Origin: Bradyrhizobium liaoningense
Lineage (GTDB): Bacteria; Pseudomonadota; Alphaproteobacteria; Rhizobiales; Xanthobacteraceae
Assembly: GCF_018130785.1 (NCBI RefSeq)
Contig: NZ_JAFCJT010000001.1
Coordinates: 248,001-312,000, forward strand
Length of the DNA stretch: 64,000 bases
Reading direction: 5' to 3'
The notes under the pieces are model-generated. The model was not told the DNA's origin and ran no database searches. It worked only from the letters and a program-made list of their open reading frames with translations. A program made the translations under genes and the position numbers. Of this stretch, positions 33,678-42,352 are shown piece by piece (positions within the stretch are counted from its first letter, which is position 1; each line of letters starts with the position of its first letter).

Positions 33678-35087
33678 ATGAGCGACTACAATCTTCTCAT
33701 CGACGGCAAGATGGTGCCCGGCGACCAGACCATGCCGGTTCTCAATCCCGCGACCGAAGAGGTGCTGGCGCAGTGTCCGCGTGCCTCGAAGGCGCAGCTC
33801 GATGCCGCCGTCGCCGCAGCGAAGGCCGCCTTCCCGGCCTGGGCCGCGACCCCGATGGCGGAACGTCGCAAGCTCGTGAACAAGATGGCCGACGTCATCG
33901 AGGCCAATTCGGGCGAGCTCGCCCACATCCTCACCAGCGAGCAAGGCAAGCCGCTCGGCGACGCCACCGGCGAAGTTTTGGGGATGGCCGCGTTCTTCCG
34001 CTACCTCAGCTCGCTCGAATTGCCGATGAAGGTGATCGAGGATTCCGGCGACCGCAAGGTGGAAGCCTATCGCCGCCCGCTCGGCGTCGTCGGCGCCATC
34101 ATCCCCTGGAACTATCCGCTGCTGATCCTCAGCTTCAAGCTGCCGTCGGCGCTGCTCGCCGGCAACACGCTGGTGGTGAAGCCGGCGCCGACCACGCCGC
34201 TTGCGACCTTGCGCTTCGCCGAGCTGATCAAGGACGTCCTGCCAAAGGGGGTTCTCAACTTCATCACCGACGCCAACGATCTCGGCGGCGAGATGACCAA
34301 GCATCCCGACATCCGCAAGATCTCCTTCACCGGCTCCTCCGCCACGGGGCAGAAGGTGATGGCGAGCGCAGCGCAGACGCTCAAGCGCATCACGCTGGAG
34401 CTCGGCGGCAACGACGCCGGCATCGTGCTCGACGACGTCGACCCGAATAAGGTCGCCCCCGGCATCTTCGAGGGCGCGTTTCAGAACTCCGGCCAGGTCT
34501 GCCTCGCCATCAAGCGGCTCTATGTCCATGAGTCCGTCTATGACGAGCTCTGCAACGAGCTGGTCGCGATCGCCAAGAGCACGGTGGTCGACGACGGCGC
34601 CAAGCAGGGCACCAAGCTCGGGCCGCTTCAGAACAGGATGCAGTACGAGAAGGTGAAGACGTTCCTCGAGGACGCCCGCAAGAACGGCAAGGTGGTCGCG
34701 GGCGGCTCCGCGATGGATCGGCCCGGCTATTTCATCGAGCCGACCATCGTGCGCGACATCCAGGAAGGATCGAAGCTGGTCGACGAAGAGCAGTTCGGCC
34801 CCGTGCTGCCGCTGATCAAATACTCCGACAAGAACGACGCGATCCGCCGCGCCAATGCCACGACCTATGGTCTCGGCGCGTCGGTCTGGTCGTCCGACGT
34901 CAAGCGCGCGCACGAAGTCGCGACCCAGCTCGAGTCCGGCACGGTCTGGATCAACAAGCATCTCGACATGGCCCCGCACATCCCGTTCGGCGGCGCCAAG
35001 CAGTCGGGCATCGGCACCGAATTCGCCGAGGAAGGCCTCGCCGAATTCACCCAGCTCCAGATCATCAACGGGCCGCCGGCGGCCTGA
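33678..35087 (+). CDS. Aldehyde dehydrogenase family protein
   Basis: A 469-residue NAD(P)-dependent aldehyde dehydrogenase with Asn145 (IPWNYPL), Glu241 (LELGGNDAGIV) and Cys275 (QNSGQVCLA), and FTGSSATG at 217-224. The start has GGGAGCG about eight nucleotides upstream. A Mo-box-like site 40 nt upstream and a ModE-like gene nearby suggest molybdate-linked control. It is followed 67 nt later by a DUF2478 gene on the same strand. The substrate is not assigned; the motif ELGGNDAGIV differs slightly from the succinate-semialdehyde group seen at 24606. Confidence 0.92.
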   Translation: MSDYNLLIDGKMVPGDQTMPVLNPATEEVLAQCPRASKAQLDAAVAAAKAAFPAWAATPMAERRKLVNKMADVIEANSGELAHILTSEQGKPLGDATGEVLGMAAFFRYLSSLELPMKVIEDSGDRKVEAYRRPLGVVGAIIPWNYPLLILSFKLPSALLAGNTLVVKPAPTTPLATLRFAELIKDVLPKGVLNFITDANDLGGEMTKHPDIRKISFTGSSATGQKVMASAAQTLKRITLELGGNDAGIVLDDVDPNKVAPGIFEGAFQNSGQVCLAIKRLYVHESVYDELCNELVAIAKSTVVDDGAKQGTKLGPLQNRMQYEKVKTFLEDARKNGKVVAGGSAMDRPGYFIEPTIVRDIQEGSKLVDEEQFGPVLPLIKYSDKNDAIRRANATTYGLGASVWSSDVKRAHEVATQLESGTVWINKHLDMAPHIPFGGAKQSGIGTEFAEEGLAEFTQLQIINGPPAA

Positions 35088-35154
35088 TCCGGAATCCGGG
35101 GCCGCGGCGGAAGCGTCGCGGCCCCAATTCTTTGCAGTCAAACGGAGGCGGACC

Positions 35155-35715
35155 ATGTTCGATGCGCAATGCGACCTCGCCGCCCTCGTCTACCAACCGC
35201 ATCAGGACCCCGACGCGGTCCTGCGCAGCTTCGCGGCGGATCTGAATGCGCGCGGCTTCCGCGTCGTCGGCATGGTTCAGGCCGGCCAATGCGCGGACTC
35301 GAGCCTGTCGGCGGTGCTGCTTCACAACGGCGAGACGCTTCTGCTCGCGCAGGATTTCGATCCGGCCGCGCGCGGCTGCCGTCTCGATCTCGCGCGGCTG
35401 CAAAATGCCGGGATGCGGATCACGGACGCCCTCTCGCATGGCGCCGATCTCGTTGTCATCAACCGCTTCGGCAAGCGCGAACGCGACGGCAAGGGCCTGT
35501 CCCAGCTGATCAAACGCGCGCTCAATGCCGACATTCCCGTGGTGATCGCGGTTGGCAGAGACCATTTCGCCGACTGGATCAAGTTCGCCGGCGGCATGAG
35601 CGTCAGGCTCGGATGCGAGCGCGAGGCGTTGGAGGCGTGGTGGCGGAGCATCTCCACAAGCAACGCGCGGCGTGACGTCGGATCACATCCTACGGTGTGC
35701 GAAATTCTGAAGTGA
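35155..35715 (+). CDS. DUF2478 domain-containing protein
   Basis: A 186-residue soluble protein starting MFDAQCDLAALVYQPHQDPD, preceded by GGAGGCGG. It fits DUF2478, with LNARGFRVVGMVQ (about 31-43), a central ADLVVINRFGKRERDGKGLSQLI and IPVVIAVGRDHFADWIKFAGG. From memory, members of this family are frequently encoded next to molybdate-transport or ModE genes, although no function has been established. Here the location after a Mo-box-like aldehyde dehydrogenase unit supports that link. There is no classical P-loop despite the NTPase-like look of the fold. Confidence 0.82.
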   Translation: MFDAQCDLAALVYQPHQDPDAVLRSFAADLNARGFRVVGMVQAGQCADSSLSAVLLHNGETLLLAQDFDPAARGCRLDLARLQNAGMRITDALSHGADLVVINRFGKRERDGKGLSQLIKRALNADIPVVIAVGRDHFADWIKFAGGMSVRLGCEREALEAWWRSISTSNARRDVGSHPTVCEILK

Positions 35716-35889
35716 ACGATCTGAGCCTGCCGGACTCGCGTCCTTGTCCGTGAGGTCCTCACAGCATCGCGCCGACTTCCCCAGTCGCCGCCGCGCTGGC
35801 AGTAGTTTCCCGGAATATGGCCGATGGTCGGGCCTCTGATACTCTTCTGCTGTCCAACCCAATCACCCCGACATACCCTGGGATACCGA

Positions 35890-36837
35890 ATGCCGGTCCG
35901 TCGGCTAAAACCATCGCGCGTCCTCGGCGTCGAGCGCTTCTCGGACTTCGGCGAATTTCGCGCCAACGAGGTGCTCGGTCTCGGCACCAGCACGCCGCTC
36001 CGTCCACGGGAATTCTCGCTGTCTCGCGCCATCCTGCCGCTCCGGGACGGGCTCTTCGTGCTCCAGCGCTCCTTTGCACGGAAGTTTGAGGCGGAGATCG
36101 GCACGGACAAAGGCGTCGGCCTCGTTGTCCCCCTCACCTTTCACTCCATCGCCAATGGCCGCGAGGTCGATAGTTCGACCATCTCCATCATGCGCGGCAA
36201 AGCCGCCGTAGAAGCGATCGAGCATCATCCCAACACTTACCTGATGCTGCGCTTCAACTCGGACATGCACCATCGCGGCTGGGCGGATTTCGACACCAGC
36301 CTCGCGTATGTTCGCGCGCAGGACGATCCGATGACGCGCCTGCGCGCTGCTATCCTGGAGATGTTCTCGCTGGCTTCGGCGTGCAACGATCCCCGGCAAT
36401 TCGAGCCGCTCAACCGCCCGATCCAGGAAACGCTGCTCGCCGGCCTCGACGCCACCCTGCTGCCATCAGGCGCACTCGCCGCCCGCCGCGGTTCATTCGA
36501 CAGGCACCGCAGGCTGATCGCGCATCTCGACGAAGTCGTTGCGCTGTTCGGCAGCAAGCCACTCTACAGCGACGACCTCTCCGCCGCGCTCGGCGTCTCC
36601 GTGCGTACGCTCCAGACCGCGACGCACGCGGTGCACGGCGTGAGCCTGCATCACTATCTGCGTCTCAAGCGGTTATGGTCGACCCGCATTCAGCTCATGA
36701 CCGGAAGCGCCGGACTGAGCGTCAAGGCCGCGGCGCTCGGCAACGGCTTCTGGCATCTCGGCGACTTCTCGCGGAGCTACAAGATGACGTTCGGCGAGGC
36801 CCCATCCGAGACGCTGGCGCGGGGCCGTCGCCTGTAG
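35890..36837 (+). CDS. AraC family transcriptional regulator
   Basis: A 315-residue regulator. The N-terminal two-thirds is an unrecognised ligand-binding region (EREFSLSRAILPLRDGLFVL-like; FHSIANGREVDSSTISI). The C-terminal 100 residues form the AraC double helix-turn-helix: YSDDLSAALGVSVRTLQTAT, then HGVSLHHYLRLKRLWSTR, and later the second-helix-turn-helix signature GNGFWHLGDFSRSYKMTFGE. The start at 35890 (MPVRRLKPSRV) is preferred over 35824. It is convergent with the UPF0114 gene (20-nt gap). Its target is unknown; the DUF2478/aldehyde dehydrogenase unit is upstream on the same strand. Confidence 0.88.
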   Translation: MPVRRLKPSRVLGVERFSDFGEFRANEVLGLGTSTPLRPREFSLSRAILPLRDGLFVLQRSFARKFEAEIGTDKGVGLVVPLTFHSIANGREVDSSTISIMRGKAAVEAIEHHPNTYLMLRFNSDMHHRGWADFDTSLAYVRAQDDPMTRLRAAILEMFSLASACNDPRQFEPLNRPIQETLLAGLDATLLPSGALAARRGSFDRHRRLIAHLDEVVALFGSKPLYSDDLSAALGVSVRTLQTATHAVHGVSLHHYLRLKRLWSTRIQLMTGSAGLSVKAAALGNGFWHLGDFSRSYKMTFGEAPSETLARGRRL

Positions 36838-36857
36838 ATGCCGCCGCGATCGCACGC

Positions 36858-37436
36858 TCAGCCGTGAGGGGCCTCCTTGCGGTGGCCGCTCTCGCTGAGG
36901 CGGTCGACCCAGGCGATGCCGATCGCGGAGATGATGAAGGTCAGGTGGATCAGCACCTGCCACATCACGCCACTCTCGGTGAAATTGCTGCGCGTCGTGC
37001 CGAGATTGCCGGCCTCGATGAAGGTCCTGAGCAGCGAGATCGAGGAAATGCCGATGATCGCCATAGCGAGCTTGATCTTGAGCACGCTGGCATTGACATG
37101 GCTGAGCCATTCCGGCTCGTCGGGATGGCCGTTCAGGTTCAGGCGCGAGACGAAGGTCTCATAGCCGCCGACGATCACCATCACCAGCAGGTTCGAGATC
37201 ATGACGACGTCGATCAGTCCGAGCACGACCAGCATGATCTGCTGCTCGCTGGCGTCGAACGAATGCGCAACCAGGTGCCAGAGCTCTTTCAGGAACAGCA
37301 GCACATAGACGCCCTGCGCGACGATGAGGCCGACATAGAGCGGCACTTGCAGCCAGCGCGAGCCGAAGATGAGCTGGGCGAACGGGCCGATTTGGGGCCG
37401 CGGCCCGGCCGAAAGTGCTTTGGGTTCAGACGACAT
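36858..37436 (-). CDS. UPF0114 (YqhA) family integral membrane protein
   Basis: A 192-residue membrane protein with about four hydrophobic segments. The family signature is seen in [20 protein letters not shown] and [29 protein letters not shown], followed by [26 protein letters not shown]. Function is unknown; relatives in other bacteria are found in stress-response neighbourhoods. It is the last gene of a minus-strand run TerB-like / membrane protein / TerC / UPF0114 (33-nt gap to the TerC gene), which suggests a joint role. Confidence 0.9.
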   Translation of the reverse strand: MSSEPKALSAGPRPQIGPFAQLIFGSRWLQVPLYVGLIVAQGVYVLLFLKELWHLVAHSFDASEQQIMLVVLGLIDVVMISNLLVMVIVGGYETFVSRLNLNGHPDEPEWLSHVNASVLKIKLAMAIIGISSISLLRTFIEAGNLGTTRSNFTESGVMWQVLIHLTFIISAIGIAWVDRLSESGHRKEAPHG

Positions 37437-37469
37437 GGATCACTCCGGATTGCAGGCAAAAGCGCCGCG

Positions 37470-38105
37470 TCAGAGACTCGCGATCACAGGCGCAAGCTCC
37501 AGCGAGCCGCGATAGATCATCTCGAAGGCGACGTAAACGATGATGGCGAGACCGACATAGGCGATCCAGCGCTGCTTCTGCAACACCCGGCCGAGCAGGT
37601 CGGCGGCGACGCCCATCATCGCGACCGACAGCAACAGTCCGAACGCGAGGATGTAGGGATGCTCGCGCGCGGCGCCTGCGACCGCGAGCACGTTGTCGAG
37701 CGACATCGAGACGTCGGCGGCGACGATCTGCAACGCCGCCTGCCCGAAGGTCTTGCGCGGCGCCGGCGCGCTGCCCGCGCTGCCGCCATGGCTCAACGCG
37801 AGCTCGGTGTGCGCAGACTGCTCGCGCAGCTCGCGCCACATCTTCCAGCACACCCACAGCAGCAGCACGCCGCCGGCGAGCAGCAGGCCGATCACCTGCA
37901 GGAGCTGGGTCGCGACCCCGGCAAAGACGATACGCAAGGCTGTGGCTGCGACGATGCCGACGATAATGGCGCGGCGGCGTTGCTCGGCCGGCAGGCCGGC
38001 GGCCGCAAGGCCGATGACGACGGCGTTGTCGCCAGCGAGCACGAGGTCGATCAGGATGACCTGGAGCAGCGCTGTCAGCGCGTCGGCGGTGATGAATTCA
38101 GTCAT
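37470..38105 (-). CDS. TerC family membrane protein (YjbE type)
   Basis: A 211-residue TerC-like protein with seven predicted helices. The key motifs are LIDLVLAGDNAVVIGLAA (about 19-36) and VAADVSMSLDNVLAVAGAA (about 128-146), with Asp residues of the two repeats (GDN, LDN) proposed to bind cations such as manganese. YjbE-type members are linked to metal efflux or ion protection, while classical TerC is linked to tellurite resistance. The start overlaps the previous gene by 4 nt, so the two are co-translated. The specific ion is unknown. Confidence 0.93.
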   Translation of the reverse strand: MTEFITADALTALLQVILIDLVLAGDNAVVIGLAAAGLPAEQRRRAIIVGIVAATALRIVFAGVATQLLQVIGLLLAGGVLLLWVCWKMWRELREQSAHTELALSHGGSAGSAPAPRKTFGQAALQIVAADVSMSLDNVLAVAGAAREHPYILAFGLLLSVAMMGVAADLLGRVLQKQRWIAYVGLAIIVYVAFEMIYRGSLELAPVIASL

Positions 38106-38470
38106 GATTGATCATTTTTCGATGCAGACGGATCGAGCCATTGCGGCTTCTTCCGCTCGACCCAATCCAGGACCTTGGAGCGCGAGGCGCGCAATGCCGG
38201 GACGTCTTCGGCGAGCAGTGCGAGGCCGAGCGGCAGCATCCAGATTCCGAGCACCGGCAGGAAGGAGAGCGCGCCGCCAACGATGAGCAGCGCGCCCGAT
38301 GGGATCCTCACCCAGCGGCTGGACGGTTTCAGCAGATAGGCGACGGTATCGCCCATGCGCGGCGGCAGGCGGCGGACGAGCTTGTCGAGACGCGGGTCGC
38401 CACCGGCCATCTGGCGGGTGGCGACCAGGTTTCCTGTCGTACGCTCGTCCGATGCTGCACTCATGCTCAC
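38102..38470 (-). CDS. Small membrane protein between TerB-like and TerC genes
   Basis: A 122-residue protein with a soluble N-terminus (DPRLDKLVRRLPPRMGDTVAYL) and a hydrophobic hairpin (IPSGALLIVGGALSFLPVLGIWMLPLGLALLAEDV, about 57-90), followed by a charged tail with SRSKVLDWVERKKPQW. The start is GTG 38470, overlapping the TerB-like stop (GTGA), or ATG 38464. It overlaps TerC by 4 nt. No family name is given with confidence; the sequence pattern is often annotated as a hypothetical transmembrane protein next to TerB-like genes. Confidence 0.75.
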   Translation of the reverse strand: MSMSAASDERTTGNLVATRQMAGGDPRLDKLVRRLPPRMGDTVAYLLKPSSRWVRIPSGALLIVGGALSFLPVLGIWMLPLGLALLAEDVPALRASRSKVLDWVERKKPQWLDPSASKNDQS

Positions 38471-38940
38471 TCCTGCGTGGCGGCGCGCCGTTCCGTGCCT
38501 GCGCTGCCCGGCGCCACCGGCTTTGCGCGCGGCAGCACCAGCGTCAGCAGGCGCAACAGCTTGATCGCCTGCACCTCATGGGGATGCACGTCCTCGTCCG
38601 CAGCCGCGACGCGCTCCGACAGTTCCATCAAATGGGCTGACAGCGGCAGGTCCGAGACCGGACGCAACGTGTCGATCACCACATTGGCAAAGTCGGGCTC
38701 CTCAAGCCGTTCCGCCAGTTCGTCGAATATCGCAAACAGCCGGTCGTCGCTCATGTGCGGCGCCAGTCCGCGATCCCTGATGAAGCGGATCACCTCGTCG
38801 CGCTCGACCGGCGAAACGCGCCGGTCGGCAACGGCGACGAGCGCGCCGGCAATGACCAGCGCCACCGCCGCCTGCTCGTTCAGGCTGGACGGTTCCGTGA
38901 TCTCGATCTCGGTCGGATTTGAAGTGGCTGCGTCGGACAT
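38467..38940 (-). CDS. TerB-like protein (tellurite resistance TerB/DjlA superfamily)
   Basis: A 157-residue, mostly helical cytosolic protein. The core from EQAAVALVIAGALVAVADRR to VAAADEDVHPHEVQAIKLLR repeats the acidic two-helix motif of TerB proteins (VADRRVSPVERDEVIRF; AADEDVHPHEVQAIKLL), with Asp/Glu residues that bind metal in known members. It leads the operon and overlaps the next gene by 4 nt. No TerD or TerF homologue is adjacent, so this is not a full ter cluster. Likely role: metal or membrane-stress response together with TerC. Confidence 0.85.
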   Translation of the reverse strand: MSDAATSNPTEIEITEPSSLNEQAAVALVIAGALVAVADRRVSPVERDEVIRFIRDRGLAPHMSDDRLFAIFDELAERLEEPDFANVVIDTLRPVSDLPLSAHLMELSERVAAADEDVHPHEVQAIKLLRLLTLVLPRAKPVAPGSAGTERRAATQE

Positions 38941-39342
38941 CGTAGCTCCCTTACGTTGCGAAATGACCGCGCGGGACTGCGATGGGGACGATTGGTCGGA
39001 GGAAACAGAGAAGGCCCGACGATCGGCCGATCCATCGCATTCGCGCGGGACAGGTCATCCGACATCGCGAGGTTTTGCCGACATTGTCGGCGTCCTCGCC
39101 AGAGGGGCCCGGATTCTTGTTCGTGTCAGAAATAAAGATGCGTGAGCCGGAATCAAGCCAGCAGACTGCGACCAGCCGCCGCATCGGGTTCCGTGTTGCT
39201 GGATTTGGTTAAGTAGTCGTGCACGCGTCCCGGACATGCTGCTTCCACATCGTCATTGCGAGCGCAGCGAAGCAATCGAGACTGCGACTGCGGAAAGACG
39301 CTGGATTGCTTCGCTCCGCTCGCAATGACGGAGGGTGCCGAG
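38941..39342. other. 402-nt intergenic stretch with a palindromic repeat
   Basis: The region between the TerB-like gene start and the SnoaL-like gene end contains no convincing gene. About 300 nt are unremarkable and the last part holds a long inverted repeat (39251-39330). CCGACATTGTCGG near 39078 is a short imperfect symmetry, too weak to call. Confidence 0.5.
39251..39330. repeat. Long dispersed palindromic repeat
   Basis: Two 30-nt arms, beginning CGTCATTGCGAGCGCAGC and ending GCTCGCAATGACG, are inverted complements with only two mismatches, separated by about 20 nt. This is a well-known intergenic repeat of Bradyrhizobium and other alphaproteobacteria (recalled; only one copy is in this window). 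On RNA it would form a strong stem and may protect or terminate transcripts reading from either side. Confidence 0.75.
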
Positions 39343-39723
39343 CTACCCCACCCGCTCCACCAGATGCGCGCGCGACGGTGCCGGATCGAACCTCTCGCCG
39401 AAATACTGCGTCTCGTGCGCCACCAGTCCGTCGCGGAATTCCATGATGCTGACGACGTAGGACGGCACCCCGTCATAGGTCAGCACGAACTCGCTCACCC
39501 AGAGATCGCCGCCGCCGACGATCCGCCGGACCGTGAAGCGCTTCTGGTTTGGCTGCACGAAGCGGCTTTCCTGAATCGTCCTGCGGCCGCGGATGCGCTC
39601 GCCGGACTGCGGATAGTCGAGCACGGCGTCGTCGCGATAGATGTCATGCTCGGCCTCGAAATCATTCGCGTCCGAAGCGTCCCAATGGCGCTGCAGCGCC
39701 GCCAGTATCGCCTGATCATCCAT
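39343..39723 (-). CDS. SnoaL-like / NTF2-fold family protein
   Basis: A 126-residue small cone-fold protein starting MDDQAILAALQRHWDASDAN. The order helix, DFEAEHDIYRDDAVLDYPQSGERIRG, beta strands, and FRDGLVAHETQYFGERF fits the nuclear transport factor 2/SnoaL superfamily, which includes isomerases, cyclases and hydrolases as well as uncharacterised proteins. The start at 39723 is taken as the ATG that gives a complete domain; the upstream in-frame part to 39783 seems non-coding. It is divergent from the MOSC-fusion gene across 177 nt without another gene. Confidence 0.85.
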   Translation of the reverse strand: MDDQAILAALQRHWDASDANDFEAEHDIYRDDAVLDYPQSGERIRGRRTIQESRFVQPNQKRFTVRRIVGGGDLWVSEFVLTYDGVPSYVVSIMEFRDGLVAHETQYFGERFDPAPSRAHLVERVG

Positions 39724-39900
39724 CGCGCTCTCCCGTCTTGCGGTGTCTGCGCCCCAGATCGGGGCGCAGACAGCCCGCGACAAGACCGTCTAGCAACGTC
39801 TAACAACGACTAACGGGCCAAAAATCCGACATGGATGCAGATTGCCATTGCAGCGACCTGGAATCCGCCAGAGCCGCGCCCGTCACGCCGGGGAACCCCC

Positions 39901-41658
39901 ATGGCCCGTTTGCTCTCCGTCAATGTCGGCCTGCCGCGCGACATCGCGTGGCAAGGCAAAACCGTGCATACGGGCATCTGGAAGACACCCGTCAGTGGCC
40001 CGCGCAGGGTGCGCCGGCTCAACATCGACGGCGATGGCCAGGGCGATACCGCCGGTCATGGCGGCGAGCAGCGCGCCGTCTATGTCTATCAGCAGGAGTC
40101 CTATCAATACTGGCAGGAGCACCTTGGTCGATCGAACCTCGTCCTCGGTCAATTCGGCGAGAATTTTACCGTCGAGGGCCTCGCCGACAGGGTCGTCTGC
40201 ATCGGAGACCGTTACAAGATCGGCTCTGCCCTGTTCGAGGTGACGCAGCCCCGCGTCACCTGCTACCGGCTCGGCATTCGCATGGATGAGCCGGACATGG
40301 CCGCGCTGCTCGTCAGGCACGGCCGGCCCGGCTTCTATTTTCGTGTGATCGAGGAAGGCGACGTCGAGGCCGGCGACGAGATCGTGCAAGTCGCCAGCGG
40401 GCCCGAACGCATGAGCGTGTCCGAGATCAATGCGCTGCTCTATCTGCCCCCTCACCCGCGCGACGGCCTGGAGCGCGCGCTGAAAATTCCGGCGCTGAGC
40501 GGCGGCTGGCGTCATTCCTTCGCGGCGCTGCTCGAGCAGCAGCGCAAGGATACGACAGCGGGAAACGCCGGGCTCGGCCCGGCGTCGAGCCCGCCTCCGG
40601 CCTGGCGCGGCTTCCGGCCGTTTCGCGTGGCGCGCAAGATCGCTGAAAGCGGCAACGTGACGTCGCTGATCCTCGAACCCACGGACGGACATCCCGTCGC
40701 CGCCGCTCTCCCTGGGCAGTTCGTCGTCGTGCGGCTCGGCGCCTCCACCGCACCGGCGATGACGCGCAGCTATTCGCTGTCGAGCCGCTCCGATGCCGCA
40801 TCCTGGCGCATCAGCATCAAGCGGGAAGCCCACGGTGCGGCGAGCCAATATGTCGCCGACGAGGTCCGAATTGGCGACGCCGTGCAGATCGGCGCGCCGC
40901 GCGGGCGCTTCACGCTGCGGCAAGATGCACGGCCCGTCGTCTTGCTGAGTGCCGGCATCGGCGTGACGCCGGTGCTTGCGATGCTGCACGCGCTCGCCGC
41001 GGAAGCAACGACGCGAGAGGTCTGGTGGCTGCACGGCGCCCGCAACGGTCGCGAACATGCGTTCGCCACCGAGGTGCGCGGGCTGTTGGCTGGGCTGGCT
41101 CACCATCACAGCCATGTCTGCTACAGCGCGCCCGACCCGGGCGATCGCCTCAATGTGGATTTCGACACGATCGGACATCTGGACCTCCGGGTGCTTCAAA
41201 CCCTCGGCGTCCCGCGAGACGGTGATTTCTATCTGTGCGGGCCGGCACCGTTCATGACCGATCTCTCGCGCGGGCTTGCCGGACTTGGCATTGCACCGGA
41301 TCGCATCCACACCGAGATGTTCGGTGCCGGACCATCCCTGACACCCGGCATAGCGGCCTTCCCGCAGAAGCGGGCGCACTTGCCAGCCGGCGCAGCCGGC
41401 CCGGGTCCGATGGTTTCATTCGCCCGCAGCGGCCTCAATGTCTGCTGGGGACCATCCTATGCCAGCCTGCTCGAACTGGCCGAAGCCTGCGACGTTCCCG
41501 TGCGCTGGTCGTGCCGAACCGGCGTGTGCCACAACTGCGAGAGCGGGCTCGTGGCCGGATCTGTCAGCTACGCGCCGGACCCACTTGACGCGCCGGCGGA
41601 CGGCAATGTCCTGATCTGCTGTTCACGGCCCCAGGGCGATGTCGTGATCGATCTGTGA
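39901..41658 (+). CDS. MOSC domain fused to FAD/NAD(P) reductase and 2Fe-2S ferredoxin
   Basis: A 585-residue three-part protein. Residues 1-165: MOSC domain of YiiM type with the conserved Cys121 in QPRVTCYRLGIR. Residues 235-460: ferredoxin-reductase-type FAD domain (TRSYSLSS, 288-295) and NAD domain (SAGIGVTPVLAM, 350-361; LCGP, 445-448). Residues 505-585: plant-type 2Fe-2S domain with Cys538, Cys543, Cys546 and a later Cys573/574. MOSC domains bind molybdenum cofactor or carry sulfur; related MOSC plus reductase proteins reduce N-hydroxylated compounds or act like PDR enzymes. The start MARLLSVNVGLP follows GGGGAACCCCC. It precedes a redoxin gene by 46 nt. Confidence 0.9.
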   Translation: MARLLSVNVGLPRDIAWQGKTVHTGIWKTPVSGPRRVRRLNIDGDGQGDTAGHGGEQRAVYVYQQESYQYWQEHLGRSNLVLGQFGENFTVEGLADRVVCIGDRYKIGSALFEVTQPRVTCYRLGIRMDEPDMAALLVRHGRPGFYFRVIEEGDVEAGDEIVQVASGPERMSVSEINALLYLPPHPRDGLERALKIPALSGGWRHSFAALLEQQRKDTTAGNAGLGPASSPPPAWRGFRPFRVARKIAESGNVTSLILEPTDGHPVAAALPGQFVVVRLGASTAPAMTRSYSLSSRSDAASWRISIKREAHGAASQYVADEVRIGDAVQIGAPRGRFTLRQDARPVVLLSAGIGVTPVLAMLHALAAEATTREVWWLHGARNGREHAFATEVRGLLAGLAHHHSHVCYSAPDPGDRLNVDFDTIGHLDLRVLQTLGVPRDGDFYLCGPAPFMTDLSRGLAGLGIAPDRIHTEMFGAGPSLTPGIAAFPQKRAHLPAGAAGPGPMVSFARSGLNVCWGPSYASLLELAEACDVPVRWSCRTGVCHNCESGLVAGSVSYAPDPLDAPADGNVLICCSRPQGDVVIDL

Positions 41659-41704
41659 GTGTCGGCACCCACGCCCGACATGCGAGAAGATATGGGAGAG
41701 TTCA

Positions 41705-42301
41705 ATGCGACCTGACATGATGCCGGGAGTAACCTTCCCCGATTACGAGCTCAGCGACCACACCGGCAAGCACCGAAAGCTTTCCGAACTCCAGGGTGGC
41801 GATCCGATGGTGCTCGTTCTCGGCCGCGGCGGCTTCTGTCCGAAGGACCGCCGCCAGGCCGAAGGCCTGCTGCAACTCCATCGCGAGATGGAGGTCGGCT
41901 ATTGCCGTCTCGTCACGATCACCACCGACAACATCACCCAGACCAGCGAATATCGCAGCGGTGTCGGGGCGCACTGGACTTTCCTGTCGGATTCGCGGCG
42001 GATCGTTCAGAAGGATCTCGACATCGCCGAATACACCGATCCCGTCCACAATCCGATGATCCCGCACGTCATCGTGCTGGAGCCCGGCCTGCGCGTTCAC
42101 AAGATCTATAACGGCTACTGGTTCTTCGGACGCCCGACTGTCGAAGAGCTGCGCCAGGATCTCCGAGCCGTCAGCATGAATTGCCGGCCGGACTGGGACA
42201 TCACCGCGCTCGGGCTCAAGGCACTCTGGGATCAAGGCCGCAAGGAGCATTTTTACCCCTACGGCAAGGCTTTCGTCGAAACTCTCGGTGGACAGGATTA
42301 G
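41705..42301 (+). CDS. Redoxin (peroxiredoxin-like, AhpC/TSA) family protein
   Basis: A 198-residue thioredoxin-fold protein. FPDYELSDHTGKHRKLSELQ (11-30) and LVLGRGGFCPKDRRQAEGLL (37-56) match the redoxin N-terminus, with a single Cys45 in the place of the peroxidatic cysteine. The classical PxxxT/SxxC context is altered (GGFCPKDRR), so peroxidase activity is uncertain. A second Cys (VSMNCRPDW) is near the C-terminus. The gene has GGGAGAG upstream and follows the MOSC-reductase gene, suggesting a shared redox role. Confidence 0.86.
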   Translation: MRPDMMPGVTFPDYELSDHTGKHRKLSELQGGDPMVLVLGRGGFCPKDRRQAEGLLQLHREMEVGYCRLVTITTDNITQTSEYRSGVGAHWTFLSDSRRIVQKDLDIAEYTDPVHNPMIPHVIVLEPGLRVHKIYNGYWFFGRPTVEELRQDLRAVSMNCRPDWDITALGLKALWDQGRKEHFYPYGKAFVETLGGQD

Positions 42302-42352
42302 AACCGCATTCCGGCATCGTCCGTTCGGACGAATGCCGGCCCAGGAATGTGG

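Noticed and set aside
33531-35156. 541-codon minus-strand frame opposite the aldehyde dehydrogenase
   Set aside because: Overlaps an enzyme gene with full catalytic residues and has no family pattern of its own.
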